Assembly (NCBI GenBank): GCA_045579745.1
Contig: JAZNMQ010000078.1
Coordinates: 1 to 50,199 of the forward strand
DNA from: Flemingiibacterium sp045579745
GTDB lineage: Bacteria; Bacillota; Clostridia; Oscillospirales; CAG-272
Length of the DNA: 50,199 nt
Direction: 5' to 3'
Positions 25,329 through 33,096 of this stretch are shown piece by piece. The position numbers and the translations under genes are program-made. The notes beneath the pieces were generated by a model, which saw nothing but the letters and a program-made list of their open reading frames with translations, did no database searches and was not told where the DNA came from. Every line of letters starts with the position of its first letter. Position 1 is the first letter of the stretch.

Positions 25329-25626
25329 ACCACCCCCTCATAAGCCCCTCATCCGTTAAATCTATAAGCCTGTATTCACAGCCTTTTTTCCCGATATACA
25401 GCCCGATATATCCTGCGTCGCGAAGCTCACGCCTGCAATTTCGGACGGTCGTTTCGCTGACGTTCAGCTCGCTTGCCAGAAATCGCGTGGAAATAGGCAT
25501 CGTCAGGGGGAATCGCACGGAGTTGAAGCGTTCCAAAATCACATAATACAACGCGATCGAGCTGCACGAGATAGGGCAGAGCTTTCGCTTTTGAATAAAC
25601 GCATTGATCTGCTTGAGATAGTTCAT
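25312..25626 (-). CDS. Winged-helix protein like the N-terminal domain of phage replisome organizers
   Basis: A 104-aa protein. MNYLKQINAFIQ, the central ALYYVILERFNSVRFP and the recognition-helix segment LASELNVSETTVRNCRRELRDAGYI resemble the DnaD/replisome-organizer N-terminal domain found in phages and conjugative elements. The C-terminal DnaD-type domain is missing; the protein ends soon after the wing. The start is supported by TGGAGG about five bases upstream. It may be a remnant of a replication gene or a free-standing regulator. Confidence 0.7.
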   Translation of the reverse strand: MNYLKQINAFIQKRKLCPISCSSIALYYVILERFNSVRFPLTMPISTRFLASELNVSETTVRNCRRELRDAGYIGLYIGKKGCEYRLIDLTDEGLMRGWFGEDL

Positions 25627-25657
25627 TATTGCCTCCAGGGATTACTTGTCATGTAAA

Positions 25658-25686
25658 ATTATAGCACGCGGCAAGCGCTAAGTCAA
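25658..25686 (-). promoter_or_regulatory. Sigma-A type promoter for the 25626-24930 gene pair
   Basis: On the minus strand, -35 TTGACT (25681-25686) and -10 TATAAT (25658-25663) with a 17-base spacer, 32 bases before the start codon. The quality suggests the pair is expressed. Confidence 0.8.
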
Positions 25687-25793
25687 TTGAATCGAGGCTC
25701 AAAGCCGTGCGTTTAATCCGAAAGATTGGCAGAAGCTATATACATTTTGAAAATCGTATGGTAAAATAATATTAGTGAAAGGAGTGGTGCGTG

Positions 25794-27878
25794 ATGATGG
25801 TCGATAAGGATATCTATATCGGGCGCGAGCTCTCGTGGCTCAAATTCAACGAGCGCGTATTGTCAGAAGCTGATTCGCCGACGGTTCCGCTTCTTGAAAG
25901 GCTAAAATTTCTATCAATCTTTACGAGCAATCTTGATGAGTTTTTCATGGTTCGCGTTGGCACTCTTGATGCCCGCGAGGGAGTTTCCGATACCATGCTT
26001 GACAACAAGACACAGCTTTCACCCGGAGAAGAACTCGACCTGCTCTGCAGGGAGTCAGAACGGCTTTATGCGGCGCGTGACGGAGTGTTCTCGCGTCTGG
26101 TTGCCGAGCTTTCGCAAAGCGGTGTCCGCAGGCTTTGTTGGAATGAGCTCACAAAGGAGCAAAAGCGTTCTGTTCGCCGTTATTTCAGGAAAGAGCTTGC
26201 TATTTTTACATCGCCGTATATTATAAATTCGCACACGCCTTTTCCTCATCTTGAAAACAACATCATCCATGTGCTTCTCACACTTCGCGACAAGGCAGGG
26301 AACAGCTCTATCGGAATCGTACCGCTGCCACCGTCCGCAAAGGGTTATTATGTCATCGAAAAAGGCTGTGATTCCCTTGATTTCATTATTTCCGAGGAAA
26401 TAATGCTTCATTGCTGTGCTGAGCTATTTTCTGAATACAAGGTAAAGGGCGCAATGCTATTTAAGGTCACGCGTAACGCCGATATCGAATATCAGGACGG
26501 CTTATCTGACGAATCGGAACCCACGCCCGACTACCCGACATACCTAAAAATTCAACTCAAAAAACGTGAAAAGCTCGGCGCGGTCAAGCTTGAATATTTC
26601 CTGTCGGGGGCAGGCGATGGGTTAAGCACCTCCGACCGATGGGCACTCGATTTCATTTTATCAAAGCTCTCACTTCCAAAATCAAGATGCTACCGCTCGT
26701 TTTCTCCGCTTGGTTATAATTTCGCGTCCTCGCTTTGGGATGAAGCGGCAGAGATAATCCCAAACGGCTTGTACAAGAAAATCACGCCGATATACACCAA
26801 ACGAGAGGGAATATTAAATAAGCTTGACAGCTCTGATATTCTGCTTTCATTTCCGTATCACGATTTCAGGGAATATCTTGATTTCCTTCGTGAGGCGGTA
26901 TACGACAAGCGCACAAGGTCGATAAAAATAACCCTCTATCGCCTCGCAAAGCATTCGCAGGTCATCTCGCTTCTTTGCGATGCCGCCTCAAGGGGCATTA
27001 AAGTCACAGCGGTTGTCGAGCTGAAGGCGAGATTTGACGAGGAAAACAATATTCATTTAGCTGAACTTCTTGAGGAAGCAGGCTGCAGCGTAATTTACGG
27101 AATGAGCGGCTTAAAGGTTCATTCAAAGCTCACCCTTGCAGTCCTTGACGACAGTGAGCGCGAGCTTCGCTATGCTCACATTGCAACGGGAAATTACAAC
27201 GAGCAGACGGCGAAGCTCTACACAGACCTCGCGCTTCTGACCTCAGACGAAGCCATAACCGCCGATGCTTCAGAGCTGTTTTGCGCTATTGAGAGCGGAA
27301 AGTTATGTAAAAACTACCGCGAGCTTTTGGTTTCACCAACAACTCTGCGCGAGGGAATCATTCGCGAAATCAAGCGTGAAAAAAGGCGTGCCGAACGGTT
27401 TGGCAAGGGTTACATCTGCTTCAAGATGAACAGTCTGACCGATAAGACGGTCATCGACGCACTAATTGACGCATCGTGTGCAGGGGTGAAAATCGACCTC
27501 ATAATTCGCGGCATATGCTGTCTTGCGCCACAAATTCCGGGTAAGACCGAAAACATTCGCGTTATCAGCATTGTCGGGCGGTATCTCGAGCACTCGCGGA
27601 TCTATATCTTCGGTCAGCCGACAAAAGGTGAGCCTTCACGAATTTACATCGGCTCGGCTGATATGATGACACGCAACACCACTCGCCGTATTGAGGTTTT
27701 AACGCCCATAAAATCGCCTAAGGCAGCATTAAAGCTATACAATATTACTCGCTTCGAGCTGCTTGACAATGTAAAGTCCTCCGAGCTCGACCAAGACGGA
27801 AGCTATAAAAAAACAGAATCAAACGGCAAGCCGTTTGATTCTCAAATGGAGCTTTTCAGGCTCCAGGACGGTCAATAA
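25794..27878 (+). CDS. ppk1: Polyphosphate kinase 1
   Basis: A 694-aa enzyme that polymerises ATP gamma-phosphates into polyphosphate. The N-terminal ELSWLKFNERVL and FTSNLDEFFMVRVG, then VKITAVVELKARFDEENNI-type residues, the phospho-acceptor histidine in LKVHSKLTL (about residue 443), and HIATGNYNEQTAKLYTDLALLT (about residue 462) match PPK1. AAAGGAG precedes a GTG-ATG-ATG run, so the start could be 25791, 25794 or 25797. The last codons contain a hairpin that works as a terminator for the opposite strand. It converges with sigF, 18 bases away. Confidence 0.96.
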   Translation: MMVDKDIYIGRELSWLKFNERVLSEADSPTVPLLERLKFLSIFTSNLDEFFMVRVGTLDAREGVSDTMLDNKTQLSPGEELDLLCRESERLYAARDGVFSRLVAELSQSGVRRLCWNELTKEQKRSVRRYFRKELAIFTSPYIINSHTPFPHLENNIIHVLLTLRDKAGNSSIGIVPLPPSAKGYYVIEKGCDSLDFIISEEIMLHCCAELFSEYKVKGAMLFKVTRNADIEYQDGLSDESEPTPDYPTYLKIQLKKREKLGAVKLEYFLSGAGDGLSTSDRWALDFILSKLSLPKSRCYRSFSPLGYNFASSLWDEAAEIIPNGLYKKITPIYTKREGILNKLDSSDILLSFPYHDFREYLDFLREAVYDKRTRSIKITLYRLAKHSQVISLLCDAASRGIKVTAVVELKARFDEENNIHLAELLEEAGCSVIYGMSGLKVHSKLTLAVLDDSERELRYAHIATGNYNEQTAKLYTDLALLTSDEAITADASELFCAIESGKLCKNYRELLVSPTTLREGIIREIKREKRRAERFGKGYICFKMNSLTDKTVIDALIDASCAGVKIDLIIRGICCLAPQIPGKTENIRVISIVGRYLEHSRIYIFGQPTKGEPSRIYIGSADMMTRNTTRRIEVLTPIKSPKAALKLYNITRFELLDNVKSSELDQDGSYKKTESNGKPFDSQMELFRLQDGQ
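27807..27842 (-). terminator. Terminator of the spoIIA operon, located inside ppk1
   Basis: AGAATCAAACGG (27815-27826) pairs perfectly with CCGTTTGATTCT (27831-27842) around a 4-nt loop. On the minus strand the hairpin is followed by GTTTTTTT (complement of 27807-27814). This is a textbook intrinsic terminator for leftward transcription, and it lies wholly within the 3' end of the ppk1 coding sequence. Confidence 0.85.
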
Positions 27879-27896
27879 ATCGTAAAACAGTATCCG

Positions 27897-28634
27897 CTAT
27901 AAAAATTTCTCGCGAAGAGCCGTGATTATCTTTTTCTCCTCGCGCGACACCTTGACCTGAGTCAGCCCAAGCATTTCGGCTGTCTGCTGTTGTGACATGT
28001 CGCGAAAATATCTGAGCACAACTATCTCACGCCACAACGGCGGAAGCGAGCTTATTGCCTGACGGAGCGCCAATCTGTCGCACAACGCTTCAAGCTCGTC
28101 GGAATCCGATGCAAGCATTTCCTCAAGCTTGACATCTCCATCGCCGAGCGTGTCCGAAAAGGAGTGAAGCGGTCTGCCTGATGCAACCGCGCTGACAAGC
28201 TCCTCGCGCGAGATGTGTAATAGCTCAGACAGCTCATCAACTGTCGGTTCGCGTCCCTCTCGCTTAATGTATGCTTCGCGCTCACGCATTATCTCAGCTC
28301 CAAGACGCTTTGTCGTTCGACTCACCTTGATCGGTCCGTCATCGCGAAGAAATCGCTTGATCTCGCCGATTATCAAGGGTACGGCGTATGTTGAAAAAGC
28401 TGTTCCGAAGCTCATATCAAAGCTCCGCACGGCTTTTATTAGCCCGATAGCTCCAATCTGAGTCAGATCGTCAAGCTCCATTCCATGAGATTCAGCCGCT
28501 CTGTCGCGAAAGCGAATCGCAATGCTGTTGATAAGTCCTTGATTGAGCTCCAAAATTTCCGATATAGCCGATTCATCTCCGCTATGATAACGCGTTATCA
28601 GCTCTGTGTTCCGTGAAAAATCCGTGGCTCGCAT
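27897..28634 (-). CDS. sigF: RNA polymerase sigma factor SigF (sporulation, forespore)
   Basis: A 245-aa sigma factor of the SigF/SigG/SigB type. Region 2 contains LDDLTQIGAIGLIKAVRSFD and FSTYAVPLIIGEIKRFLRDDG; region 3 has REPTVDELSELLHISREEL; region 4 has SQQQTAEMLGLTQVKVSREEKKI. Position as third gene after spoIIAA and spoIIAB identifies it as SigF, the first forespore-specific sigma factor. It starts 21 bases after spoIIAB, behind GGAGGTG. Confidence 0.95.
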   Translation of the reverse strand: MRATDFSRNTELITRYHSGDESAISEILELNQGLINSIAIRFRDRAAESHGMELDDLTQIGAIGLIKAVRSFDMSFGTAFSTYAVPLIIGEIKRFLRDDGPIKVSRTTKRLGAEIMREREAYIKREGREPTVDELSELLHISREELVSAVASGRPLHSFSDTLGDGDVKLEEMLASDSDELEALCDRLALRQAISSLPPLWREIVVLRYFRDMSQQQTAEMLGLTQVKVSREEKKIITALREKFL

Positions 28635-28655
28635 AAAGCACCTCCGATGATGATA

Positions 28656-29087
28656 TTATGTACCCACATGGATCTTCATCGTGACCGTGGTGCCAACGCC
28701 CGCCCTTGATTTAACCTTTACGGAATCCATCATGCTCTCCATAATCGCAAAGCCCATTCCGCTTCGCTCGCCCGTGGTATCTGTCGTGAAAAGCGGTTCT
28801 CGAGCCGTTTCCACGTCCTCAATACCGATTCCGCGGTCCTTTACGATTATTACAAGCTCACCTCCCTCGAATAGTCTGAGGGTGAGCTCGATCATGCCGA
28901 TTTCATCCTTATAGGCGTGAACGATGCAGTTTGTGACCGCCTCGCTGACTGCGCATTTTATGTCTGCGAGCTGACAAACCGTCGGGGATGCCATTGATGC
29001 AAAGCTGACTGCCAGCCCGCGCGAGAAGCTTTCATTCTCACTGTGTGATGGAAAACGGCATTTTATTTCATTTAACATCTTTTTCAT
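28656..29087 (-). CDS. spoIIAB: Anti-sigma F factor
   Basis: A 143-aa GHKL-type kinase that holds SigF inactive and phosphorylates SpoIIAA. The N-box ADIKCAVSEAVTNCIVHAY (about residues 41-59) and the G1 box VKDRGIGIEDVE followed by GERSGMGFAIMESMMD are intact. GAAAGGAT lies at normal spacing. It is encoded 16 bases after spoIIAA. Confidence 0.96.
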   Translation of the reverse strand: MKKMLNEIKCRFPSHSENESFSRGLAVSFASMASPTVCQLADIKCAVSEAVTNCIVHAYKDEIGMIELTLRLFEGGELVIIVKDRGIGIEDVETAREPLFTTDTTGERSGMGFAIMESMMDSVKVKSRAGVGTTVTMKIHVGT

Positions 29088-29103
29088 TTGTCTATCCTTT
29101 CAG

Positions 29104-29433
29104 CTATTTTTTAGCAGTTGTATTTTCGATCTTAATAAGCCTTGACGTACCTGCAAGGTCTAAAATTTTTGCGACGCTCTCGCATGGGTCGGTTATTCTC
29201 AGCTCACCGCCGAGCTCTCGTGCAAGCGTGAATCTTCCAAGAATAAGCCCGAGACCCGACGAATCCATAAACGACACGCTCGACAGATCAAGCGCAACCG
29301 TCTTTGGTCTGTAATAATACAGCTTTTCGTCGATCCTGCGCCTCAGATCGCGAGCTGAATGATGGTCGATTTCACCGTCTATCGATATTTTAAGCTCTGA
29401 GCCGTCGAGCTTGCTTGTTACATTGTAATCCAT
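29104..29433 (-). CDS. spoIIAA: Anti-sigma F factor antagonist
   Basis: A 109-aa STAS-domain protein that releases SigF from SpoIIAB when unphosphorylated. The conserved phosphorylation-site serine lies in SVSFMDSSGLGLILGR (about residues 52-67), and the N terminus has LKISIDGEIDHHSARDLRR. It leads the spoIIA operon, with AAAGGAG before the ATG. A TATAAT-like element at 29478-29483 lies upstream, but I do not see a convincing SigH consensus. Confidence 0.96.
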   Translation of the reverse strand: MDYNVTSKLDGSELKISIDGEIDHHSARDLRRRIDEKLYYYRPKTVALDLSSVSFMDSSGLGLILGRFTLARELGGELRITDPCESVAKILDLAGTSRLIKIENTTAKK

Positions 29434-29655
29434 ACAAAACTCCTTTTTATGTGGGTAAACCCGTTATTTACAAATACATTATACGGCATGCAGACTGAAA
29501 ATTGCGTCGTTTTTTGAAGATAGGATTTTGCGAAAGTCGGTAACATTTTGCTGAAAACGAGTTGTCTAGCATTATGAGGATCAGCGCAAAAAAATCGCAC
29601 AGCTAAAGCGTGATGTTCTTATCGGAAAAAACACAAAATGTTTACCTAACGCACG

Positions 29656-29703
29656 GTAGGGGCGAACTGTGTTCGCCCGCGGGCGTTCAAAGAACGCCCC
29701 TAC
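29656..29703. repeat. REPIN: two inverted GTAG-headed REP hairpins
   Basis: The element begins GTAGGGGCG and ends with its complement CGCCCCTAC. Inside are two adjacent hairpins, GGGCGAAC-TGT-GTTCGCCC and GGGCGTTC-AAA-GAACGCCC. Bases before it (ttacctaacgcac) resemble those before the single REP at 23732. Confidence 0.85.
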
Positions 29704-29774
29704 GGATATGTGAAAATTGCTCCGCAGAAAACAAAGAACTAAACCCTGTATATTTTTCCAAGCAAGCATGATAG

Positions 29775-29812
29775 CAAACAGGCAACTTGTTGCGTAACAA
29801 GTTGCCTGTTTG
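29775..29812 (-). terminator. 17-bp hairpin downstream of the 29824-30129 gene
   Basis: CAAACAGGCAACTTGTT (29775-29791) pairs perfectly with AACAAGTTGCCTGTTTG (29796-29812) around GCGT. It begins 11 bases beyond the stop codon of the leftward gene. It lacks a long U-tract on the minus strand, so termination is probable but not certain. It could also act on plus-strand transcripts, where TTTATATTCTATTATT follows. Confidence 0.65.
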
Positions 29813-29823
29813 TTTATATTCTA

Positions 29824-30129
29824 TTATTCGTTTATGATCCATAAGATCATGAATACTGCTGTCACTACAATGTGAATAATGGGCAAGAAACTAACGAAAC
29901 TTATCCTTTTATTAGCGAATGTCTTTATGGCAGAAAAAAGATATGTCAGTGAATAAGTACCTGCAAGTATCATATAGATTGCAGCAACTATTGCAACGAA
30001 CAAAGATTGTTCTATCATAACGCTTATGTTTGCTAAAGAAATGATAGAACCTAAAATTGTGATTAACGAAATTGGTATAGGCAGTGCTTGCAAAATCATA
30101 ACTACCCATATCATCACTTTGTTTTTCAT
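29824..30129 (-). CDS. Small membrane protein, function unknown
   Basis: A 101-aa protein with three predicted membrane helices, about residues 5-34, 40-65 and 78-99, and a basic loop (KTFANKRIS) between the last two. I recognise no family. AGAAAGGAA precedes the ATG at good spacing and a terminator-like hairpin follows the stop, so it looks like a real one-gene unit. It is flanked on both sides by repeats of RAYT-type DNA and is AT-rich next to its neighbours, which suggests acquisition. Confidence 0.65.
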   Translation of the reverse strand: MKNKVMIWVVMILQALPIPISLITILGSIISLANISVMIEQSLFVAIVAAIYMILAGTYSLTYLFSAIKTFANKRISFVSFLPIIHIVVTAVFMILWIINE

Positions 30130-30225
30130 TGATATATTCCTTTCTGCGTTTTATCGCCAGTTTCGCATTTGTATTACAAACGCTTCGGGCAAAGCCCATA
30201 CCCCTAAAGATGCGCGAGCGTGTCC

Positions 30226-30365
30226 ATAGGCTCCCTCCGGGAGGGAGCTGTCGCCATAGGCGACTGAGGGAAAGTGCGTCACTATAAAGTCAATCTAAAC
30301 TCTAAGTCACGCAGGCTCCTTCCGTCACGCTACGCGTGCCACCTTCCTCCCAAAGGGCGAGGCTT
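30226..30365. repeat. Inverted pair of GGCTCC-headed palindromic repeats
   Basis: The left part reads AGGCTCCCTCC-GGGAGGGAGC, then GTCGCCATAGGCGAC and TGAGGGA, giving two consecutive hairpins. The right part, on the other strand, reads GGGAGGAAGGTGGCACGC and GCGTGACGGAAGGAGCC with its own GCACGCGTAGCGTG hairpin. The two halves face each other about 50 bases apart. From memory, similar sequences are frequent in gut Clostridia, but I could not search. Confidence 0.65.
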
Positions 30366-30375
30366 TTCGTTAGTT

Positions 30376-30450
30376 CCATTATAACACAAAATCGGCAGAG
30401 AAAACAATATCTCTGCCGAAATTTGCAAACATCCTTATAAGGAGCCTCAC
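30376..30450 (-). repeat. Inverted copy of the RAYT upstream element
   Basis: On the minus strand this reads, in order: aaggatgtttgcaaatttcgg, CGGCAGAGA/TCTCTGCCG (a perfect 9-bp hairpin, 30394-30402 with 30411-30419), gattttgtgt, TATAAT (30379-30384), ggaa. The bases upstream of the RAYT gene (about 23710-23823) match this closely except for an inserted REP. With ATTTTGTGTT after the hairpin it may also end leftward ackA transcripts. Confidence 0.8.
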
Positions 30451-30492
30451 TAAACGCTGTGCGATTTTCTATATTTGATTAAATCCTGAATA

Positions 30493-31698
30493 TTACAGAG
30501 CGTTTACGATATTCTCTGTATCGGAAGCGATAACGAGCTCCTCGTCGGTCGGGATGAGCCATACCTGAGTCTTGGAATCGTCGGTCGAAAGCTTAACGTT
30601 CGCGGGAACATGGACAGCCTTTGCGTTAACCTCTTTATCGAGCTTGATTCCGAGGTATTCCATATTCGAGCAAACGCGCTCACGAAGCTCGGTATTGTTC
30701 TCGCCCATACCTGCGGTGAATACTACTGCGTCAAGACCGTTCATAGCAGCGGCATACTGACCGATGTACTTCTTGATCTGATAAGCAAGCACGTTTGCAG
30801 CGAGAGCCGCGCGCTCGTTACCCTCAAGGATAGCAGCCTCGATATCGCGGCTGTCAGAGGAAATTCCCGATACTCCGAGGAATCCGCACTTCTTGTTCAT
30901 GAAGTCGCTCATCTGAGCAGGTGTGAAGTTCTCACGCTCCATGATGAAGGTTACGATTGCGGGGTCGATCGAACCGCAGCGTGTTCCCATCTCAACACCG
31001 TCAAGGGGAGTGAAGCCCATCGAGGTGTCAATAACCTTGCCATCCTTAACAGCAGTGATAGAAGAGCCGTTTCCTATATGGCAGGTAATAATCTTTGTGC
31101 CCTCAGTCTTGCCGAGAATCTTGCACATTTCGTTTGATACATAGCGGTGAGAGGTTCCGTGTGCACCGTAACGGCGAATGGAGTATTTCTCATACATTTC
31201 GTAGGGGATAGCATACATCCATGCGTAGTCGGGCATTGTCTGATGGAATGCTGTATCGAATACGAGAACCTGAGGAACTGTCGGCATAACGTGTGTGATA
31301 CCGTCAATACCCATAAGATGAGCAGGTGTGTGGAGGGGAGCTAAGTCAATGCAAAGCTTCAGCTTATCAAGAACCTCGGGTGTTACAAGAACAGACTCGG
31401 AGAAATATGCTCCGCCATGGACTACGCGATGGCCGACAGCCCCGATCTCATCCATGGATTTAAGACAGCCGTGCTCGCTTGATGTGAGGGTTTCGATGAG
31501 GAGCTTTGTAGCTACCGAATGGTTGGGCATGTCGCATTCTACGACATAATTCTCATGCTCGGGCATTTTGTGTGTGATCTTACCTTCATCCATACCGATG
31601 CGCTCGCAAATACCCTTTGCCAGAACGTCGTATGTAGCGGTATCGAAAAGCTGATACTTGAGTGAGGAGCTTCCCGCGTTGACAACTAAAACTTTCAT
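30493..31698 (-). CDS. ackA: Acetate kinase
   Basis: A 401-aa ASKHA-family kinase interconverting acetyl phosphate plus ADP and acetate plus ATP, a main ATP source in fermenters. The N terminus MKVLVVNAGSSSLKYQLFD, RVVHGGAYF, the catalytic-region VFDTAFHQTMPDYAW, CHIGNGSSITA and TAGMGENN are all present. The start follows CGGAGG. No pta is adjacent. A promoter lies at 31758-31786. Confidence 0.98.
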   Translation of the reverse strand: MKVLVVNAGSSSLKYQLFDTATYDVLAKGICERIGMDEGKITHKMPEHENYVVECDMPNHSVATKLLIETLTSSEHGCLKSMDEIGAVGHRVVHGGAYFSESVLVTPEVLDKLKLCIDLAPLHTPAHLMGIDGITHVMPTVPQVLVFDTAFHQTMPDYAWMYAIPYEMYEKYSIRRYGAHGTSHRYVSNEMCKILGKTEGTKIITCHIGNGSSITAVKDGKVIDTSMGFTPLDGVEMGTRCGSIDPAIVTFIMERENFTPAQMSDFMNKKCGFLGVSGISSDSRDIEAAILEGNERAALAANVLAYQIKKYIGQYAAAMNGLDAVVFTAGMGENNTELRERVCSNMEYLGIKLDKEVNAKAVHVPANVKLSTDDSKTQVWLIPTDEELVIASDTENIVNAL

Positions 31699-31757
31699 TG
31701 TTTTCCTCCGTTTTATTGCAATTTGTATTATTATATGATATAATTAACGTACATTAT

Positions 31758-31786
31758 ATTATAGCCCATATTTTCAAATAATTCAA
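31758..31786 (-). promoter_or_regulatory. Sigma-A type promoter for ackA
   Basis: On the minus strand, -35 TTGAAT (31781-31786) and -10 TATAAT (31758-31763) are separated by 17 bases, 59 bases before the start codon. Confidence 0.7.
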
Positions 31787-31875
31787 GGGGGTTTTAACTC
31801 TTTTTGGCGAGTGCACAATTATTTTTGAAAATAACGGCTTCAACTGTGCAAATGGCTAACTATCAGGAGGAAAAA

Positions 31876-33096
31876 ATGAAGGTCGCCGCGATAATTTCCG
31901 AATTTAATCCGTTTCACAACGGTCATTTTCATCTCATCTCTCAAATTCGCAGCCGTATCGACGACTTAGCGGTCGTCGCCATTATGAGCGGTGATTTTGT
32001 TGAGCGTGGCGATACCTCGATCATCGGCAAGTATTCACGAGCCGAAGCGGCTGTAAAATGCGGCTGTGATCTTGTTTTGGAGCTTGCGGCTCCGTGGTGT
32101 TTTTCGGGTGCTGAGTTTTTCGCGAGGGGCGGGGTAGCTATTGCAAATTCCCTCGGCTGCGTTGATTATCTCGCGTTCGGCTCGGAGTGCTCTGACATTG
32201 CAAAGCTTCGGCTCGCGGCAGAGCGGATTGCGTCGGAAGAGTTTCGAGGCGCGCTCAAACACCTTCGCGAGCAGGACTTACAGAGCGGCCACGCACAGCT
32301 TCGCGAAATCGCCTACAATTCACTTTACGGCGAGGACGATCTTCTTCGCGGCTCAAACAATCTTTTAGCGATCGAATACATCCGCGCATTAAATTCGCTT
32401 GGAAGCAAAATCGAGCCGATTTGCGTTCAGCGCATCGGCGGTGCATACGGCGATACGACGCTTGAGGGAATCAGCTCGGCGACAGCCATTCGCGCAGGAA
32501 TCACGCGGGGCGAGAATGTTGAGAGCTACATGCCGACGGAATCGGCAAGCATACTTCGCCGCGAGCTTGAAGCGGGGCGCACTTACAGTCTTTCAAGACT
32601 TGATAATGCAGTTATTGCGATGCTCAGAACTGCCGAGCCCGAGGACCTCCGCGAGATTATGGAAATTTCGGGCGGAGTGGAAAATCTTCTTATCAAATCA
32701 GCTCGCACAGAGAGAACGATAGAGGGTCTTGTTGACAGCTGTGCTCAGCGCCGATATTCAAAATCTCGCCTAAGACGGGCAATAATTTCCGCGATGCTTG
32801 GGGTTAAGATGAGCGATGCCGAAGCTGCTCCGAGATTCACACAGCTTCTTGCGGCAAACAGTAAAGGGCGTGAGGTTCTTGCGATGGCGCGTAAAACGGC
32901 TTCAATCACAATTCTCTCAAAGGAATCCGCGCATCATTCACTTGACGGCGAGGCGGCAAGACAATATTCGCTTCACGCAAAAGCCGAATCGCTGTGTGAG
33001 CTTGCATGCAATGGGCTTGCATGCAAAGGGATTGCATGCAAAGGGATTGCATGCAAAGGTGAGCCCGAAAAACGAAAGCCCTTCTTGACATCGTGA
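31876..33096 (+). CDS. tmcAL: tRNA(Met) cytidine acetate ligase
   Basis: A 406-aa nucleotidyltransferase-fold protein of the TmcAL (DUF795) family, which activates acetate with ATP and acetylates the wobble cytidine of elongator tRNA-Met. IISEFNPFHNGHFHLI with the HNGH motif is at the N terminus, then VVAIMSGDFVERGDTSIIGKYSRAEAAVKCGCDLVLELP-like sequence, here with AAPWCFS. CAGGAGG precedes the start. The C terminus is extended by four 5-residue repeats ending in CNG or CKG (about residues 376-395). Adjacency to ackA, which makes or uses acetate, is suggestive. A purE promoter overlaps its last codons. Confidence 0.93.
   Translation: MKVAAIISEFNPFHNGHFHLISQIRSRIDDLAVVAIMSGDFVERGDTSIIGKYSRAEAAVKCGCDLVLELAAPWCFSGAEFFARGGVAIANSLGCVDYLAFGSECSDIAKLRLAAERIASEEFRGALKHLREQDLQSGHAQLREIAYNSLYGEDDLLRGSNNLLAIEYIRALNSLGSKIEPICVQRIGGAYGDTTLEGISSATAIRAGITRGENVESYMPTESASILRRELEAGRTYSLSRLDNAVIAMLRTAEPEDLREIMEISGGVENLLIKSARTERTIEGLVDSCAQRRYSKSRLRRAIISAMLGVKMSDAEAAPRFTQLLAANSKGREVLAMARKTASITILSKESAHHSLDGEAARQYSLHAKAESLCELACNGLACKGIACKGIACKGEPEKRKPFLTS
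33002..33060 (+). repeat. 15-bp tandem repeat in the 3' end of tmcAL
   Basis: Four copies of TTGCATGCAAAGGGA (variants with TGGGC and GGTG) starting at 33002, 33017, 33032 and 33047. Each contains TTGCATGCAA, a 10-bp palindrome. Translation gives LACNG, LACKG, IACKG, IACKG. Confidence 0.9.

Larger units (their letters stand above)
29434..29823. other. Repeat-bearing intergenic region upstream of spoIIAA
   Basis: About 390 bases. The first 150 hold the leftward spoIIA control region. The remainder holds the REPIN at 29656-29703, a 17-bp terminator-like hairpin at 29775-29812, and no gene I can support. Short open frames on the minus strand here cross the REPIN and lack ribosome binding sites. 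Confidence 0.6.
30130..30492. other. Repeat-filled gap between small membrane protein and ackA
   Basis: About 360 bases with no supported gene. It contains the palindromic element at 30226-30275, a related inverted segment at 30311-30365, and the hairpin-plus-promoter element at 30376-30450. Confidence 0.65.
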
